Source: Symbiodinium natans
Lineage: Eukaryota; Sar; Dinophyceae; Suessiales; Symbiodiniaceae
Reading direction: 5' to 3'
NCBI GenBank assembly: GCA_905221605.1
Contig: CAJNDS010002097.1
Coordinates: forward strand, 254,001 to 318,000
Length of the DNA: 64,000 nt
In this document: positions 53,323-63,416 of the stretch, piece after piece
How positions within the stretch are numbered: position 1 is the first letter of the stretch
How the letters are laid out: the number at the start of each line of letters is the position of its first letter
Program-made: the position numbers and the translations under genes
The notes under the pieces: model-generated
The model's input: the letters and a program-made list of their open reading frames with translations, nothing else
Databases searched by the model: none
Told to the model about the DNA's origin: nothing

Positions 53323-54644
53323 CGAGAGTTCGGTTTCAAAGGTCTCACTGTTACTTGCCCTGTTAATAAAGGATCCCCGAAGCGACCCTACTTTTCTGTG
53401 CTAGCATGTTCGGGGTCCTGCGAGCGGGGTAATCTGGGGATTAGGGTTTTAGCGCCTGGGATTTAGGCATCTAGGGTCTAGCGATGTCTCAGGGCAAAGT
53501 GCACAGAAGCCCCATGGAAACCTCCGGGCGCACGTTGAAAGAAAGGGGCCCCTGCCGCTGCCATTTGCAAAGTTCTCGTCCTGCAGGCTTGGGACTTGCA
53601 AAGGCCGTTTGGGCTGCATGTCTGTGCATATTGCGTGCGCATGTACGGTCTGTTTGGAACTGTACTTGAAGGCAGGCTTATAAGCTACAGACTACTATGC
53701 AATTGAATTTGGCTGTGGGGAACCTAGCGTGTCCACGCCCTGAGCGACCCAAGCCAGCCGCATAGTTAAAAAATGGTACTCTTACCCCCTAACCCCCAAA
53801 CCCTGAACCCAGTACTATGAGCCTACTTACCCAATATGTGCGCATATAAGGATATATCAGCTACCCCAGGTCAACCCCGGCTGCAGCCTCAACTGAAAAT
53901 TAAGGCAGAACCACCCCTAAGAACAGCTCACTGTCAAAAGAGAGCCCTGGGTGAACCTTACCTAAAGCCTTAACCCGAAACCCTAAAGCCTGAGCCCTAA
54001 ACCCTTATACCTAAACTTGGCTGACTTCTGAACCCCTCCTACAAGTTTTACTTTTAGGCTCCTTATTGTGGTTTCTACAAAACCCTAAGAGCCAGACAGA
54101 AGAAAGCCGAGTATATCTTAAGGGTCCTAAAAGTGACTAGAGTCGTGCTGAGGACGCTTCAGCTCACTAGGGCCTACAAATTAGGGATTGTCCTAGAGGG
54201 TTTCGGGTTTCGGGGCTTGGTGTTTAGGGCTGTAGGGTTTCAGGGTTTGCGGTTTGGGGTGTTCGGGTCTAAGGGGATAGGGGTTTAGGGTTGCCAGGGT
54301 TTTAGATAAAGTTTAGGGTTTTAGGGTTTACGGTGTTGGCCAAGTATAGGGCTTGTAGGGATTGGCTTATAGGCCTTGTTCGGCCTGAAACAGAGTGTCT
54401 TCTTGACCCTAAGCCCCTAAATCCTAAACCAAGGGCCTAGGGCTTGCAGAGATTGCAGGGCATTGAATTATCGGGCTTTGCCTCGGTCCTTTTCCAGCTC
54501 GGGCCGCAGCGCCACATGGTGCTTTTGCGCGAGGCGCCAAGCAGCATCCGGCTCACGCGCAGGCCTACGTTGAAGGTTTAGGGTATAGGGAAACCCAGGG
54601 CTATAAACACTCAACCTGCCCCTGCAAATGTCCCCGTTGGTTGG
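53323..54644. other. Spacer, no gene supported
   Basis: Unique DNA with drifted repeat words near 54200-54340. An open frame at 53484-53669 has no recognisable domain. Confidence 0.4.
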
Positions 54645-54720
54645 GGACTAAAGGAGGCACCCTTATAAGGGACCTTAGGAGTTGTTTAGGGGTCATTTAG
54701 GGGCTGCTTAGGTATATAGG
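54645..54720 (+). mobile_element. Family L repeat, copy 2
   Basis: GGACTAAAGGAGGCACCCTT then ATAAGGGACCTTAGG and TTTAGGGG steps, as at 10459. Confidence 0.45.
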
Positions 54721-54900
54721 GACTATGTACGGTATATCAAGGGGTTATACAGGGGAATCAGATTAAGGGTCACTTCTAGTGGTCCCTTCTTTTGCCTCCT
54801 AATACAGGAATCCGACAATGCAGTGCCTGAGAGCCCCAAAAACCCGAAAACAAAAACCCTGAACCCTAAAAACCCCAAACCCCCCAACCCCCCCCCCAAA

Positions 54901-55199
54901 AACACTTAAAAAACCCTGAACCCTAAAAACCCTACATCCCCAAAACCCCTAAAAAAACCCTGAAGCCTAAAAACCCTAAACCCCCCCAAAACCCCTAAAC
55001 CCATGGAGGGCCTCCATTCAACAAAGCTGCTGTCCGGCGGCCAGGAGGCCGAGATCGGCGGCACCCTGGGTTAGAATTAGAGTTTGGGGTTTAGGGTGTA
55101 GGGTTTGGGGATCAGGGTTTGGGGTTTGGGGTTTAGGGTGCAGGGTTTGGGGTTTAGGGTGTAGGGTGTGGGTTGGGGTGTAGGGTCTAGGGTTTGGGT
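54901..55199. other. Telomere-flanked core module 20, degenerate
   Basis: CCCTAAAAA-type units, core about 78 bp (55002-55080), then TTTGGGG/TTTAGGG/TGTAGGG units. Confidence 0.5.
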
Positions 55200-55407
55200 T
55201 GTGAACTCCCCCTCTTTTGGGCCTCCTTCCCGGTACGCGTCCGCGCTGGGCTGGCTCAGGACCCAGGGTCTGTTCCGCCCCTGCACGCCACCGCTGTGCA
55301 AGCAGCCGGCCCGCAGGGGCTCCGCCTTAGGCACCTTCTTGCTCGGGCGTAGCCTGCAGTGAGGATCCTAGCGATAGGCTTGGGGGCTCAGGGGTTCCGG
55401 GTTTCTA

Positions 55408-55503
55408 GTTCATGGTTGGAATAATATTGAGAATTTAACTTTATATTCCCTATTGGGCTTAAGTAGCCTTAAAAATGTAAAATGGTACCCAACTATGACA
55501 AAG
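55408..55503 (+). mobile_element. Family J element copy 1
   Basis: AGTTCATGGTTGG, TTCCCTATTGGGCTTAAGTA and CCCAACTATGAC match the copy at 60819. Confidence 0.55.
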
Positions 55504-55589
55504 GTTTAGGGGTCAATCCGAAAGGCACCTGTAAACTCCCAAGCGCGAAAAAGACCCAACCACAAGCGCAGAATGCAAAAGTTAGGCTT

Positions 55590-55734
55590 TACTTGGAGGT
55601 TCGTGGTACTTAGTAACTAATTATGATTGTACTTATAAGCCCACTTACAAGCCACTTAAGTGCCCTATTATGGTTATAAGTACAGTTATAAGTACAGTTA
55701 TAATCAGTTACTAAGTACCATGAACCTCCAAGTA
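55590..55734 (+). mobile_element. Family F element copy 3, uninterrupted
   Basis: TACTTGGAGGTTCGTGGTAC faces GTACCATGAACCTCCAAGTA; inner AATTATGATTGTACTTATAA faces TATAAGTACAGTTATAAT. About 145 bp. It has no telomeric repeat and gives the empty-site reference for this family. Confidence 0.75.
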
Positions 55735-56130
55735 GGGCTTGTGCGTGAGCCCTGAGTACATATAAAATACATACATTATAAATGAACAAAGAAAGAAGTA
55801 ATATCATATAACATTACATATCTACTGATTCTTAAACTATATAGGGAGTGGAGATGGAGCTGCAGGGTGCGAGGCTCGAGTACTTCGGGGAGTTGAGCAT
55901 GCACAAAGTTTTAAGGGTCGTGCTAGCTGGGGTAGTGGGCTTAGGGCGCAGGGTTTAGGGTTTAGGATTTAGGGTTTAGGGTGAAGTTAAGGGTTCAGGG
56001 ATTCGGGTTTAGGGATTCTTGTTGTTTGTTGAGGGTGGGGGGGGGGGGGAATTGCAGATGGATGGCCGAACCGCCATGCTGCCTCCAACACCCTCACCCT
56101 AAACCCTAAGCCCTTAGTAGGGATTAGGGT

Positions 56131-56296
56131 AAACCCTAAACCCTAGACCCTGAACCCTAAACCCTAAACCCTACGGGTTTTCGCACGGGCGAAGTGAAAC
56201 CCTCCCCGTGAAACCCTCCCCGTTCATTAGACATTCAGCAACACTTAAAACTTGAACTGCATGCTCTCAGGCCTTGAAGCCTTTTAGGGTTTAGGG
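56131..56296. other. Telomere-flanked core module 21
   Basis: Left units to 56173, core about 110 bp, short TTTAGGG end. A few AGGG units facing the left array (56117-56130) make a head-to-head junction. Confidence 0.5.
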
Positions 56297-56489
56297 ATGG
56301 GGTTTGGGGTGTAGGCTTTAGGTTTTAGGGTTACCCTGCTATGAACCCGCCGCTACAGCCCTGTTTCCGAAATATGTGGTCATGGTCCGAACGTAGTCTC
56401 AACCTAGGCATCCTCCAACGGAGAGCCTTGCATAGGAGTTCATATTAGGGTTGAGGCTGCAGGGTGTAATGAGGGTTTGGGGTTTAGAG

Positions 56490-56532
56490 CGTTTACGATC
56501 TGATGTTTGGGGTTTAGGGTTTAGGGTTTAGG
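56490..56532 (+). repeat. Short TTTAGGG array with the shared left junction
   Basis: GTTTACGATCTGATGTTTGG precedes the array, exactly as at 17944. Confidence 0.75.
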
Positions 56533-56877
56533 GGTGGAAAGTCAGCTGGGGACAGCGCCAGAAGGAGTACCAGGCCTGTGACCTGAGAGCTCGCGGCTTC
56601 TCTTTGGGGGTTGAGGGGTTAGGGTTGAGGGCTTAGGGCTTAGGGCTTACGGTTTAGGGTTTAGGGTTTACGTCGAGGGGTTAGAGTTGAGCGCTTCTAG
56701 GGTTTTAGTATTAGCGTTTTGCATTCCCACTCTGCTGGGCCAGGCACGGTTGCTTCCACTCATTATCCTGTGGGGCCTGCGTGCATTCAAGGCTGACGAA
56801 TCTTCCGCTAGGAAGCCCAGCTTTCAAGGGCATGAGTCTTTTCGTTTGGGGGGGCAGGGTTTGGGGACTTGGGCTTG

Positions 56878-56968
56878 GGGTTTAGGGTTTAGGGTTTAGG
56901 GTTTAGGGTTTAGGGTTTAGGGTTTAGGGTTTAGGGTTTAGGGTTTAGGGTTTAGGGTTTAGGGTTTA
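56878..56968 (+). repeat. TTTAGGG array
   Basis: About twelve to thirteen perfect units. Confidence 0.9.
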
Positions 56969-58442
56969 TTTGGGACTTGGCATTTAGGGTTTATAGGTTT
57001 TTGACTGCCAGGGTCTCGAAGAAATCTCGCGCATTGGCTCATTGGAGCCTGGGTCTCTCGACCGGGTCACAGGGCTGCAATTCTAGCCATAGCTGGGGTT
57101 TAGGGTTTAGGGTTTAGGGCTTGGGGTCAGTAGGACTCTGAGCCCTGACCCCTCAACCATGAACTTTATGGGGGCTGCTAGCAAACGGTACGGACTGTGC
57201 ACGGTCCTGCATTGCACAACTCCGAAAGCCGTTGATCAAAGAACAAATTCAGGGCTTTGGATTCCTAAGCCTCAAACACTAAACCCAAAAACCCTGCTCC
57301 CAAAAAAGGGTCTAGGGATTAGGGCTTATAGGGAACGCTGTGCTCATTCAAGGCACTCGTCCGGGCGACGACCAGGGACGGACTGGCATAGGAATCATAT
57401 TGGGGTTAAGGGCCGAGGGCCTACGTAGGGGGTTTCGGGGTTCAGCGCTGAGGGCTTAGGGTTTTGGAGTTTTAGGGGCTCAGGATTTCAGGGTTGAGGG
57501 CTTAGGGTAAGTTTACGGGGCTTTCAGGATTAAGAAACTGGTGGTGTTGGGAGTTGGGGAACTCTTTCTCGCAATCGGGACAACTTGCTCCAGTCCAGCT
57601 AGAAAGGGTTCTACAGCTTCTGTGGGGAAAAGGTCCTTGGTTCCTGAGAAAACTGTACTCGGGGTCGGGGGGGTCTGCAAAGCAAATTTATAAAGAGGGT
57701 CCTTCAAATGGTGCCCTAAGTTACAGCCACCCTCATGTGTTTCAAAGGGTTGTAGTTCCGCTCGCGATGCTAAGCCGTCAGGCGTGTGCATCCGCATGGG
57801 TACGTAGCCCTTGCCCCAAATATAGCACGTGCCCTTTCCCTTAAGGACCCCTAAACCCTAAACCCTAAACCCTAAACCCCAAACCCTAAAAGATTCCCTG
57901 ATCTTGAAAATCCACGTACGACAATAGGGAGTGCCAACATGGACTCAGAGCATGTCCACTCTTTTTAGTCTTGGCGGCACAGCTTTTAAAGACGAAGCTG
58001 ACGAACCTGCTTAGCGCCAAAGGCCCCAACGCCCCAAAACCCTAAGCCCTATAGCCTAAAAGCCTAAACACAAACCACCTTTAACGCATAAAGCTCCTCT
58101 AAGCCCTCTAAACCCTAAACCCCTGGAAGCCTGAACCCTAAACCCTAAACCCTAAAGCAGCCTTGGCCAACAGCGCTTCAGGAATCGCTTCGAGCGGGGG
58201 CACGCCAGACCTTGGGGATAGTAATGGGCCCAGGCACAGTAGGCTTGAGGGTTTAGGGGCACTTGAGCACTAGGCCCTGTAACATGTCGTGCATAAGCAC
58301 AACCTATTGTCGCTTCTGCATGAAGAGTTGGGGGCTGAGGGTTGAGGGTGTACAGGATTGAGGGTGTGCAAAGGACTTGGGTTGAAGACGGTTGAAGGCA
58401 GGGCCCTTTAAACCCAAAACCCAAAACCCTAAACCCTAAGAC
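56969..58442. other. Spacer, mostly unique
   Basis: Open frames at 57159-57428 and 57513-57844 overlap on both strands with no domain; a CCCTAAA block lies at 57850-57890. No gene supported. Confidence 0.4.
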
Positions 58443-58544
58443 TTGGGATGTTTACCCCTTACACTAACGGTCCTTCATAGGGATTGCAATAGGGGTACTA
58501 GAATCCCTATTAGGGACTGTGTTCACAGAAGGGGGAACAGCCCA
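58443..58544 (+). mobile_element. Family A element copy 7
   Basis: TTGGGATGTTTACCCCTTAC faces AGAAGGGGGAACAGCCCAA. Confidence 0.65.
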
Positions 58545-58577
58545 AGCTTCGGGGATCAACGGTTTAGGGTTTAGGGT

Positions 58578-58856
58578 TACTTGGAGGTTCATGGTACTTA
58601 TTAACAAATCACAACTCCCACCTATCAGCCCCTTAAGTGCCCTAACAAGGTTATAAATGTAAATACAAAACAATAAATACATATATATATATAGATATAA
58701 GTACAGTTATCAGTTACAGTACCCTAAACCCTAAAACCCTAAAACCCTAAAACCCCAAAACCCCAAAACCCTAAAACCCTAAAACCGTAAAACCCTAAAC
58801 CCCAAAACCCTAAGTACAGGTATCATTGATTAACAAGTACCATGAACCTCCAAGTA
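58578..58856 (+). mobile_element. Family F element copy 4 with CCCTAAA insert
   Basis: TACTTGGAGGTTCATGGTAC faces GTACCATGAACCTCCAAGTA. CCCTAAA/CCCTAAAA units (about 58722-58812) lie between GTAC on the left and GTAC on the right. A TA microsatellite lies upstream of the insert. Confidence 0.75.
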
Positions 58857-58937
58857 AGAGGCGCAGGTTTCAGCAGTTGGCATGTGCGGTTCGGGAAAAT
58901 TGGGCCGTGTTCAACGTTGAGTGAGGCTTCGCGGTCG

Positions 58938-59303
58938 CTAAACCCTAAACCCCAAACCCTAAACCCTAAACCCTGAACCCCAAACCCTAAACCACAAACC
59001 CTAAACCCTAAACCCCAAACCCTAATTAGACCCTAAACCCTAAACTCTGGAGGCTTCCGCGCGCTTGGCCCTGAAACGAAAACAAGAACCTGGCCCGAAA
59101 GCCTCAGCAAGAAGCCGATGAAGCCCCAAGAGCCGGGATTGTCTTGAGGAATTGCTTCTAGGGTTTAGGGCTTAGGGCTTAGGGTTTAGGGTTTAGGGCT
59201 TAGGGTTTAGGGTTTAGGGCTTAAGGTTTAGGGTTTAGGGCTTAGGGCTTAGGGTTTAGGGTTTAGGACTTAGGGTTTAGGGTTTAGGGTTTAGGTTTTA
59301 GGG
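58938..59303. other. Telomere-flanked core module 22
   Basis: Left CCCTAAA/CCCCAAA array about 108 bp, core about 111 bp, right TTTAGGG/CTTAGGG array about 145 bp. Confidence 0.7.
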
Positions 59304-59415
59304 CACCACATTTTGGCCTAATTCTGTTCATAAGGGAGCCTAGACCTCAGAAAGAGAAATAGGGGGCACTGCTGGGCATCCGAGGTTGAGGGGTGCATAG
59401 GGTTCAGGGTCAGGA

Positions 59416-59628
59416 CCTAAACCCTAAACCCTAAACCGTAAGCCCTTAGCCCTAAGCCCTAAGCCCTAAGCCCCAAGCCCCAAGCCCTAAGCCCGAAGCC
59501 CTAAGCCCTAAACCCCAGCCACCCTTTCGGGCAGCGGCTCAGCACCCGAGGCCGGCAAACGAAATTCCTCGCAATGGTGGGTGTGGAGGAATGAGGGTAA
59601 AGGAAAGTTGTCGGGTTTAGGGTTTAGG
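59416..59628. other. Telomere-flanked core module 23
   Basis: Left CCCTAAA then CCCTAAG units, core about 97 bp, two TTTAGGG units. Confidence 0.6.
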
Positions 59629-59944
59629 CTTCATGGGGGCTTAGAGTTTAGGATTTAGGGGTTCGGGCTTTGAGGGGTGGCTTTTGGCTATTTGAAGGGA
59701 TTTACGAACTGGATGGTTGATGTTTATAAGGGCTTGTAGGGAGCTAGGGTTTTAGTGGCTTTGATCAAAATTGGGCATTCGGTGTTTTACCTATTTAGGA
59801 CTGATGTTGTTTAGGAGTCAAGCGGGTGTGGCAGGAATGAGGTGTCAGTTTAGGGTTGCGGGGATTTCATTGGATGTGTATATATGATTCAGCCCCGGCG
59901 GGCCCCCCCCCCCTCCCCCCTACCCCCCCCCTCAATGGTACCCC

Positions 59945-60330
59945 CCCCTCCCCCTGTGGTGTGGTTGGGGGTTGGTTTTAGGGTTTTAGGGTTTTAGGGT
60001 TTAGGGTTTACGGTTTAGGGTTTAGGGTTTAGGGTTTTAGGGTTTTAGGGTTTTAGGGTTTAGGGTTTAGGGTTTACGGTTTAGGGTTTTAGGGTTTAGG
60101 GTTTAGGGTTTTCCCCGCGGATGGGGTACTAAGATGATCCCCCCCCCTGTGGTGTGGTTGGGGGTTGGTTTTAGGGTTAGGGTTTAGGGTTCAGGGTTTT
60201 AGGGTTTAGGGTTTAAGGTTTAAGACTTAAGGTTTAGGGTTTAGGGTTAGGGTTTAGGTTTTAGGGTTTAGGGTTTAGGGTTTAGGGTTTAGGGGTTTAG
60301 GGTTTAGGGTTTAGGGTTTAGGGTTTAGGG
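59945..60330 (+). repeat. Compound TTTAGGG/TTTTAGGG array with an internal duplication
   Basis: CCCCTGTGGTGTGGTTGGGG followed by TTGGTTTTAGGG occurs at about 59951 and again about 195 bp later at 60145, each followed by mixed telomeric units. Confidence 0.8.
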
Positions 60331-60818
60331 ACCGTAGAGTAGACTTGGGGGGGGGGATACCATGGGGGGGGGGGGGCCCAGGACGCTCGACGCTGAACCA
60401 TATATATATATATATATACAGGCATCATTGGTTCTATGCAATTTGCGGGTAGTACGAATGACTGTATTCTGCAACTACCAACCCCCCTCCCCCCCAAACA
60501 GAAGGGGGGAACTCTAGGGTGTTGTGGCTACAGGGTGTAACAATGGCACACCCAAGCTTAAAACCTTTGTTACTTGCACGCCCTTAATAACCCCAACGCA
60601 ACAAACCCGAATTCCCGATCTTCCGTACAACCCAGTACGTCCGGCCTGGCGCGTCTCTTGCCACACTTGGTCAATGCGCCACCGCCGGCAAAGAAGGCGC
60701 ACGGTGTAGCCTGAGGAAGCCGCAAAACTTCAGTGATGTGATCATATCCTACCTTTTGCCTATAGTTAAGAACCACCAAAAATATGAAGAATAATAGTCC
60801 CTATATGGCCCTTATCGA
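60331..60818. other. Spacer, no gene supported
   Basis: G-runs, a TA microsatellite at 60401-60418, and open frames on both strands at 60514-60779 without recognisable domains. Confidence 0.4.
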
Positions 60819-60913
60819 GTTCATGGTTGGGTTAGTATTTAAAATTCAAATTCCTATTCCTTATTGAGTTTAAGTACCCTTAGAAATTAAAATGTTACCC
60901 CACTATGACAAAG
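60819..60913 (+). mobile_element. Family J element copy 2
   Basis: AGTTCATGGTTGG, TTCCTTATTGAGTTTAAGTA and CCCACTATGACAAAG match 55408-55503. Confidence 0.55.
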
Positions 60914-61193
60914 ATATGTAGGAAGAATGCTTTTATTGTTTGGGGGTGGGGGGGGGTTCTTAAGCAAATCACAGGGGAATGTAGGGTTTAGGGTTAGGGT
61001 TTAGGTTCGGGTTTCGGGTTTAGGGTTCATAGGAACTATGGCATATGGCTCAACAGGAGCCCCTTCTCCGGATGTTTATGATATACCAACCAAAGCGGAA
61101 CTGCTGCCTTTGGCTTGGGTTTAGGCCACTGTTGAGGGTTTAGGGTTTAGGGTTTAGGGCTTAGGGTACTGTTTGCAGCTCATCGCCCTGCAG

Positions 61194-61221
61194 AGAGAGA
61201 GAGAGAGAGAGAGAAAGAGAT

Positions 61222-61255
<34 letters not shown>
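61194..61255 (+). repeat. GA microsatellite
   Basis: GA steps with AAAGA interruptions. Confidence 0.85.
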
Positions 61256-61257
<2 letters not shown>

Positions 61258-61620
61258 CCGACAGAAGCAAAGAAGTCACAGCTCACACATTACACCATAA
61301 TCAATCAAGTTCGCCTGATCATATGCTGAGGACCACCTTTGAATTGCTTGCAGCATCTGCGCCTCGGAGCTGGTATCGGCTTGGTCCTCTGGGGTCTTCG
61401 CACCAATCTTGAGCTTGCCATGCGCATGCAACGTGAACCTTGTATCTTGGCGCCCATCACTGGCGACCTCCTGCTCACGAGATGTGTAGCCATCCCATGG
61501 AACGTAACGGATTTCACTCGCGCCATAGCATGCTCAAACCCCAAACCCGAAACCCGAAACCCTAAACCCCAAACCCTAACTAAACCTAAACCCAAACCCA
61601 AAACCCACGAGTAATCTGCA
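61256..61620. other. Unique segment, possible gene fragment
   Basis: An open plus-strand frame (61339-61614) begins outside repeat DNA (LQHLRLGAGIGLVLWGLRT) but ends in CCCTAAA-type words, so a complete gene is unlikely. No family recognised. Confidence 0.3.
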
Positions 61621-61711
61621 ATTCCCTTAAAAGAAAGGGTTTAGGGCAAGCCTAGGGTTTTGGAGCATCCGCCACACCTTTTAAGAAAGGATGCATTCCT
61701 TCACTATGTCT

Positions 61712-61914
61712 AAGGGTAGGTACAGGCTACTTATTAACCAATTATAACTCAAGGATTTAGGGTTTAGGGTTTAGGGTTTAGAGTTTAGGGTTTAGGGTTT
61801 AGGGTAACTGTACTTGTAACTGTACTTCTAACCACATTAGGGCACTTAGGGGCTTACACGTGGGTTATAAGTCCCGGTAAAATCGGTTAATAAGTGCCCT
61901 GAACCTGCAAGTAA
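61712..61914 (+). mobile_element. Family F element copy 5 with TTTAGGG insert
   Basis: CTTATTAACCAATTATAACT at the left and CGGTTAATAAGTGCCCTGAA at the right. About seven telomeric units lie at 61752-61805, with TAACT before and after the insert. Confidence 0.7.
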
Positions 61915-62256
61915 GGGTAAGTACATGGTCACCCTAAACCCTAAACCCTAAACCCCTTTAGTATGGGCCCTTAAAAGGCGACCCCTTATATACGCCGCAT
62001 ATACCCTACCAACCCAAGGAAGGGCCCATTCTTCGAAACCCCTTTAAAACAGGTAAGGGACCATATTAAGGGTTTAGGGTTTAGGGGTAAGGACCATGCA
62101 ACTACCCGACCCTTAGACTAAGGGGTGCATGTTGCTCGCTGTAGGCATTTGGGTAGCTTCGGGCTACGCACACGTGCGGAGTTCCTAAACCCTCAACATT
62201 CAACTCCCGAAGCCTTACCCAGAGAACCCAAATAGCTCTGAAATGAGCTCGATAAC
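61915..62256. other. Spacer, no gene supported
   Basis: Contains a short CCCTAAA block, a GGGCCC-rich partial inverted repeat near 61960-62060 and two TTTAGGG units. Confidence 0.4.
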
Positions 62257-62357
62257 TTGGGATGTTTCCCCTTATACTGGCAGTCCTTAATAGGGACTAG
62301 AATAGGGGGTGCTATAATCCCTATTTGGGACTGTTAGCATAAGGGGGATCATCCCAA
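62257..62357 (+). mobile_element. Family A element copy 8
   Basis: TTGGGATGTTTCCCCTTATA faces GCATAAGGGGGATCATCCCA. Confidence 0.7.
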
Positions 62358-62569
62358 TCCATAACATAAGAGGTATCCTCATATTATGCGTTCGCATCTA
62401 TAAGGTCCTTCAGCCCCTGAGCCCCGAAACTGTCGAAGCCAAGGCCCGAGAACCTAAACCCCCAAACCTCTCAAACCCTAAGCCCTAAACCCCTAAACCC
62501 TCACCCCAATCGCCTAAACTCGAAACCCCTAACCCCCCCCCCCCTCCCCAAAAAAAAACCTGAAGCCCC

Positions 62570-62655
62570 AACATGGGGGTTTCCGAGAGTAGGGATACCT
62601 TATTGGGGTCCTCAGTATAAGGGAATCCTACTATTGGGGATCTATATCAGGGGGT
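62570..62655 (+). mobile_element. Family H element copy 4, right end replaced by CCCTAAA
   Basis: ACATGGGGGTTTCCGAGAGT as at 32812; the right end is missing where module 24 begins. Confidence 0.5.
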
Positions 62656-62951
62656 CCCTAAACCCTAAAACCTAAACCCTAAACCCTAAACCCCAAACCC
62701 CAAACCCTAAACCCTAAACCCTAAACCCTGAACCCTGAACCCTGAACCCTAAAGGGCGTCCCCTATGTTCGTAAAACCCCCCATCTGGGAGCGCAGCTCG
62801 AGTCGGGCACCAGCTGCCGCAGGGAGCAGGAGAGGGTGCCGGCCTGGCGCAACTCCGCTGGCTTTCTGGGGCTTAGGGTTTTTGTTTGGGCCTTTTTGGG
62901 GTTTAGGGTTCAAGGTTTTTAGGCTTAGTGTTTTTAGGTCTTAGGGTTTAG
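62656..62951. other. Telomere-flanked core module 24
   Basis: Left CCCTAAA array about 95 bp, core about 119 bp, degenerate right units. Part of the core (GGCCTGGCGCAACTCCGCTG) recurs at 62951 just beyond the right array. Confidence 0.6.
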
Positions 62952-63000
62952 GCCTGGCGCAACTCGCTGGCTCCCGAGAGTTTAGTTCTTTTTGTGGGGG

Positions 63001-63016
63001 GGGGGGGGGGGGGGGG
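63001..63016. repeat. Poly-G tract
   Basis: An unbroken G run beginning near 62995. Confidence 0.7.
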
Positions 63017-63089
63017 TAGGGCTGAGGGTATTTTGAGGTTCAGGGTGTTTAGTTGTTAGGGGTTTAGGGTTTTAAGGTTTAGGATGTTT

Positions 63090-63416
63090 AGTTTTTAGGG
63101 TTTAGGGCCCACAAGTATCCTAAGTATCCTAGGAAAGGGAAGTTTTTGGTCTTTGGGATGGGTTTCCACTCATCTAGGACCAATAAAGGAGGGGTTCGCT
63201 CTATAGTTTCTGACAACTCCCGCTCAAGTGCATTGGCTTCGGGCCGAGGATGCACCGGCTTTTGGCATTTCTTTTGGCTCACTTGCAAGCATGTGCTGCA
63301 GAACACCCACACACCCTTTCTGGATTGCTGTCATGCCATTTGCCTGTTTTGCACCTAGAGCTTTACACCCCCAGTGAGTTTCCATGTTTCACAGCCAAAA
63401 GGTATGTTTTCTTTCC
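63090..63416. other. Boundary region between repeat desert and coding-like DNA
   Basis: The last telomeric words end near 63107. Sequence beyond is unique and could be intron or downstream flank of the minus-strand segment. Confidence 0.4.

Noticed and set aside
8266-60330. A true chromosome end
   Set aside because: Arrays are short, in both orientations, and lie between unique DNA throughout; none reaches a terminal position.
8266-63107. Many short open frames with GFRVQGLGF, NPKPQTLNPK or similar translations
   Set aside because: They are translations of TTTAGGG/CCCTAAA units, which have no stop in most frames; they are not genes.
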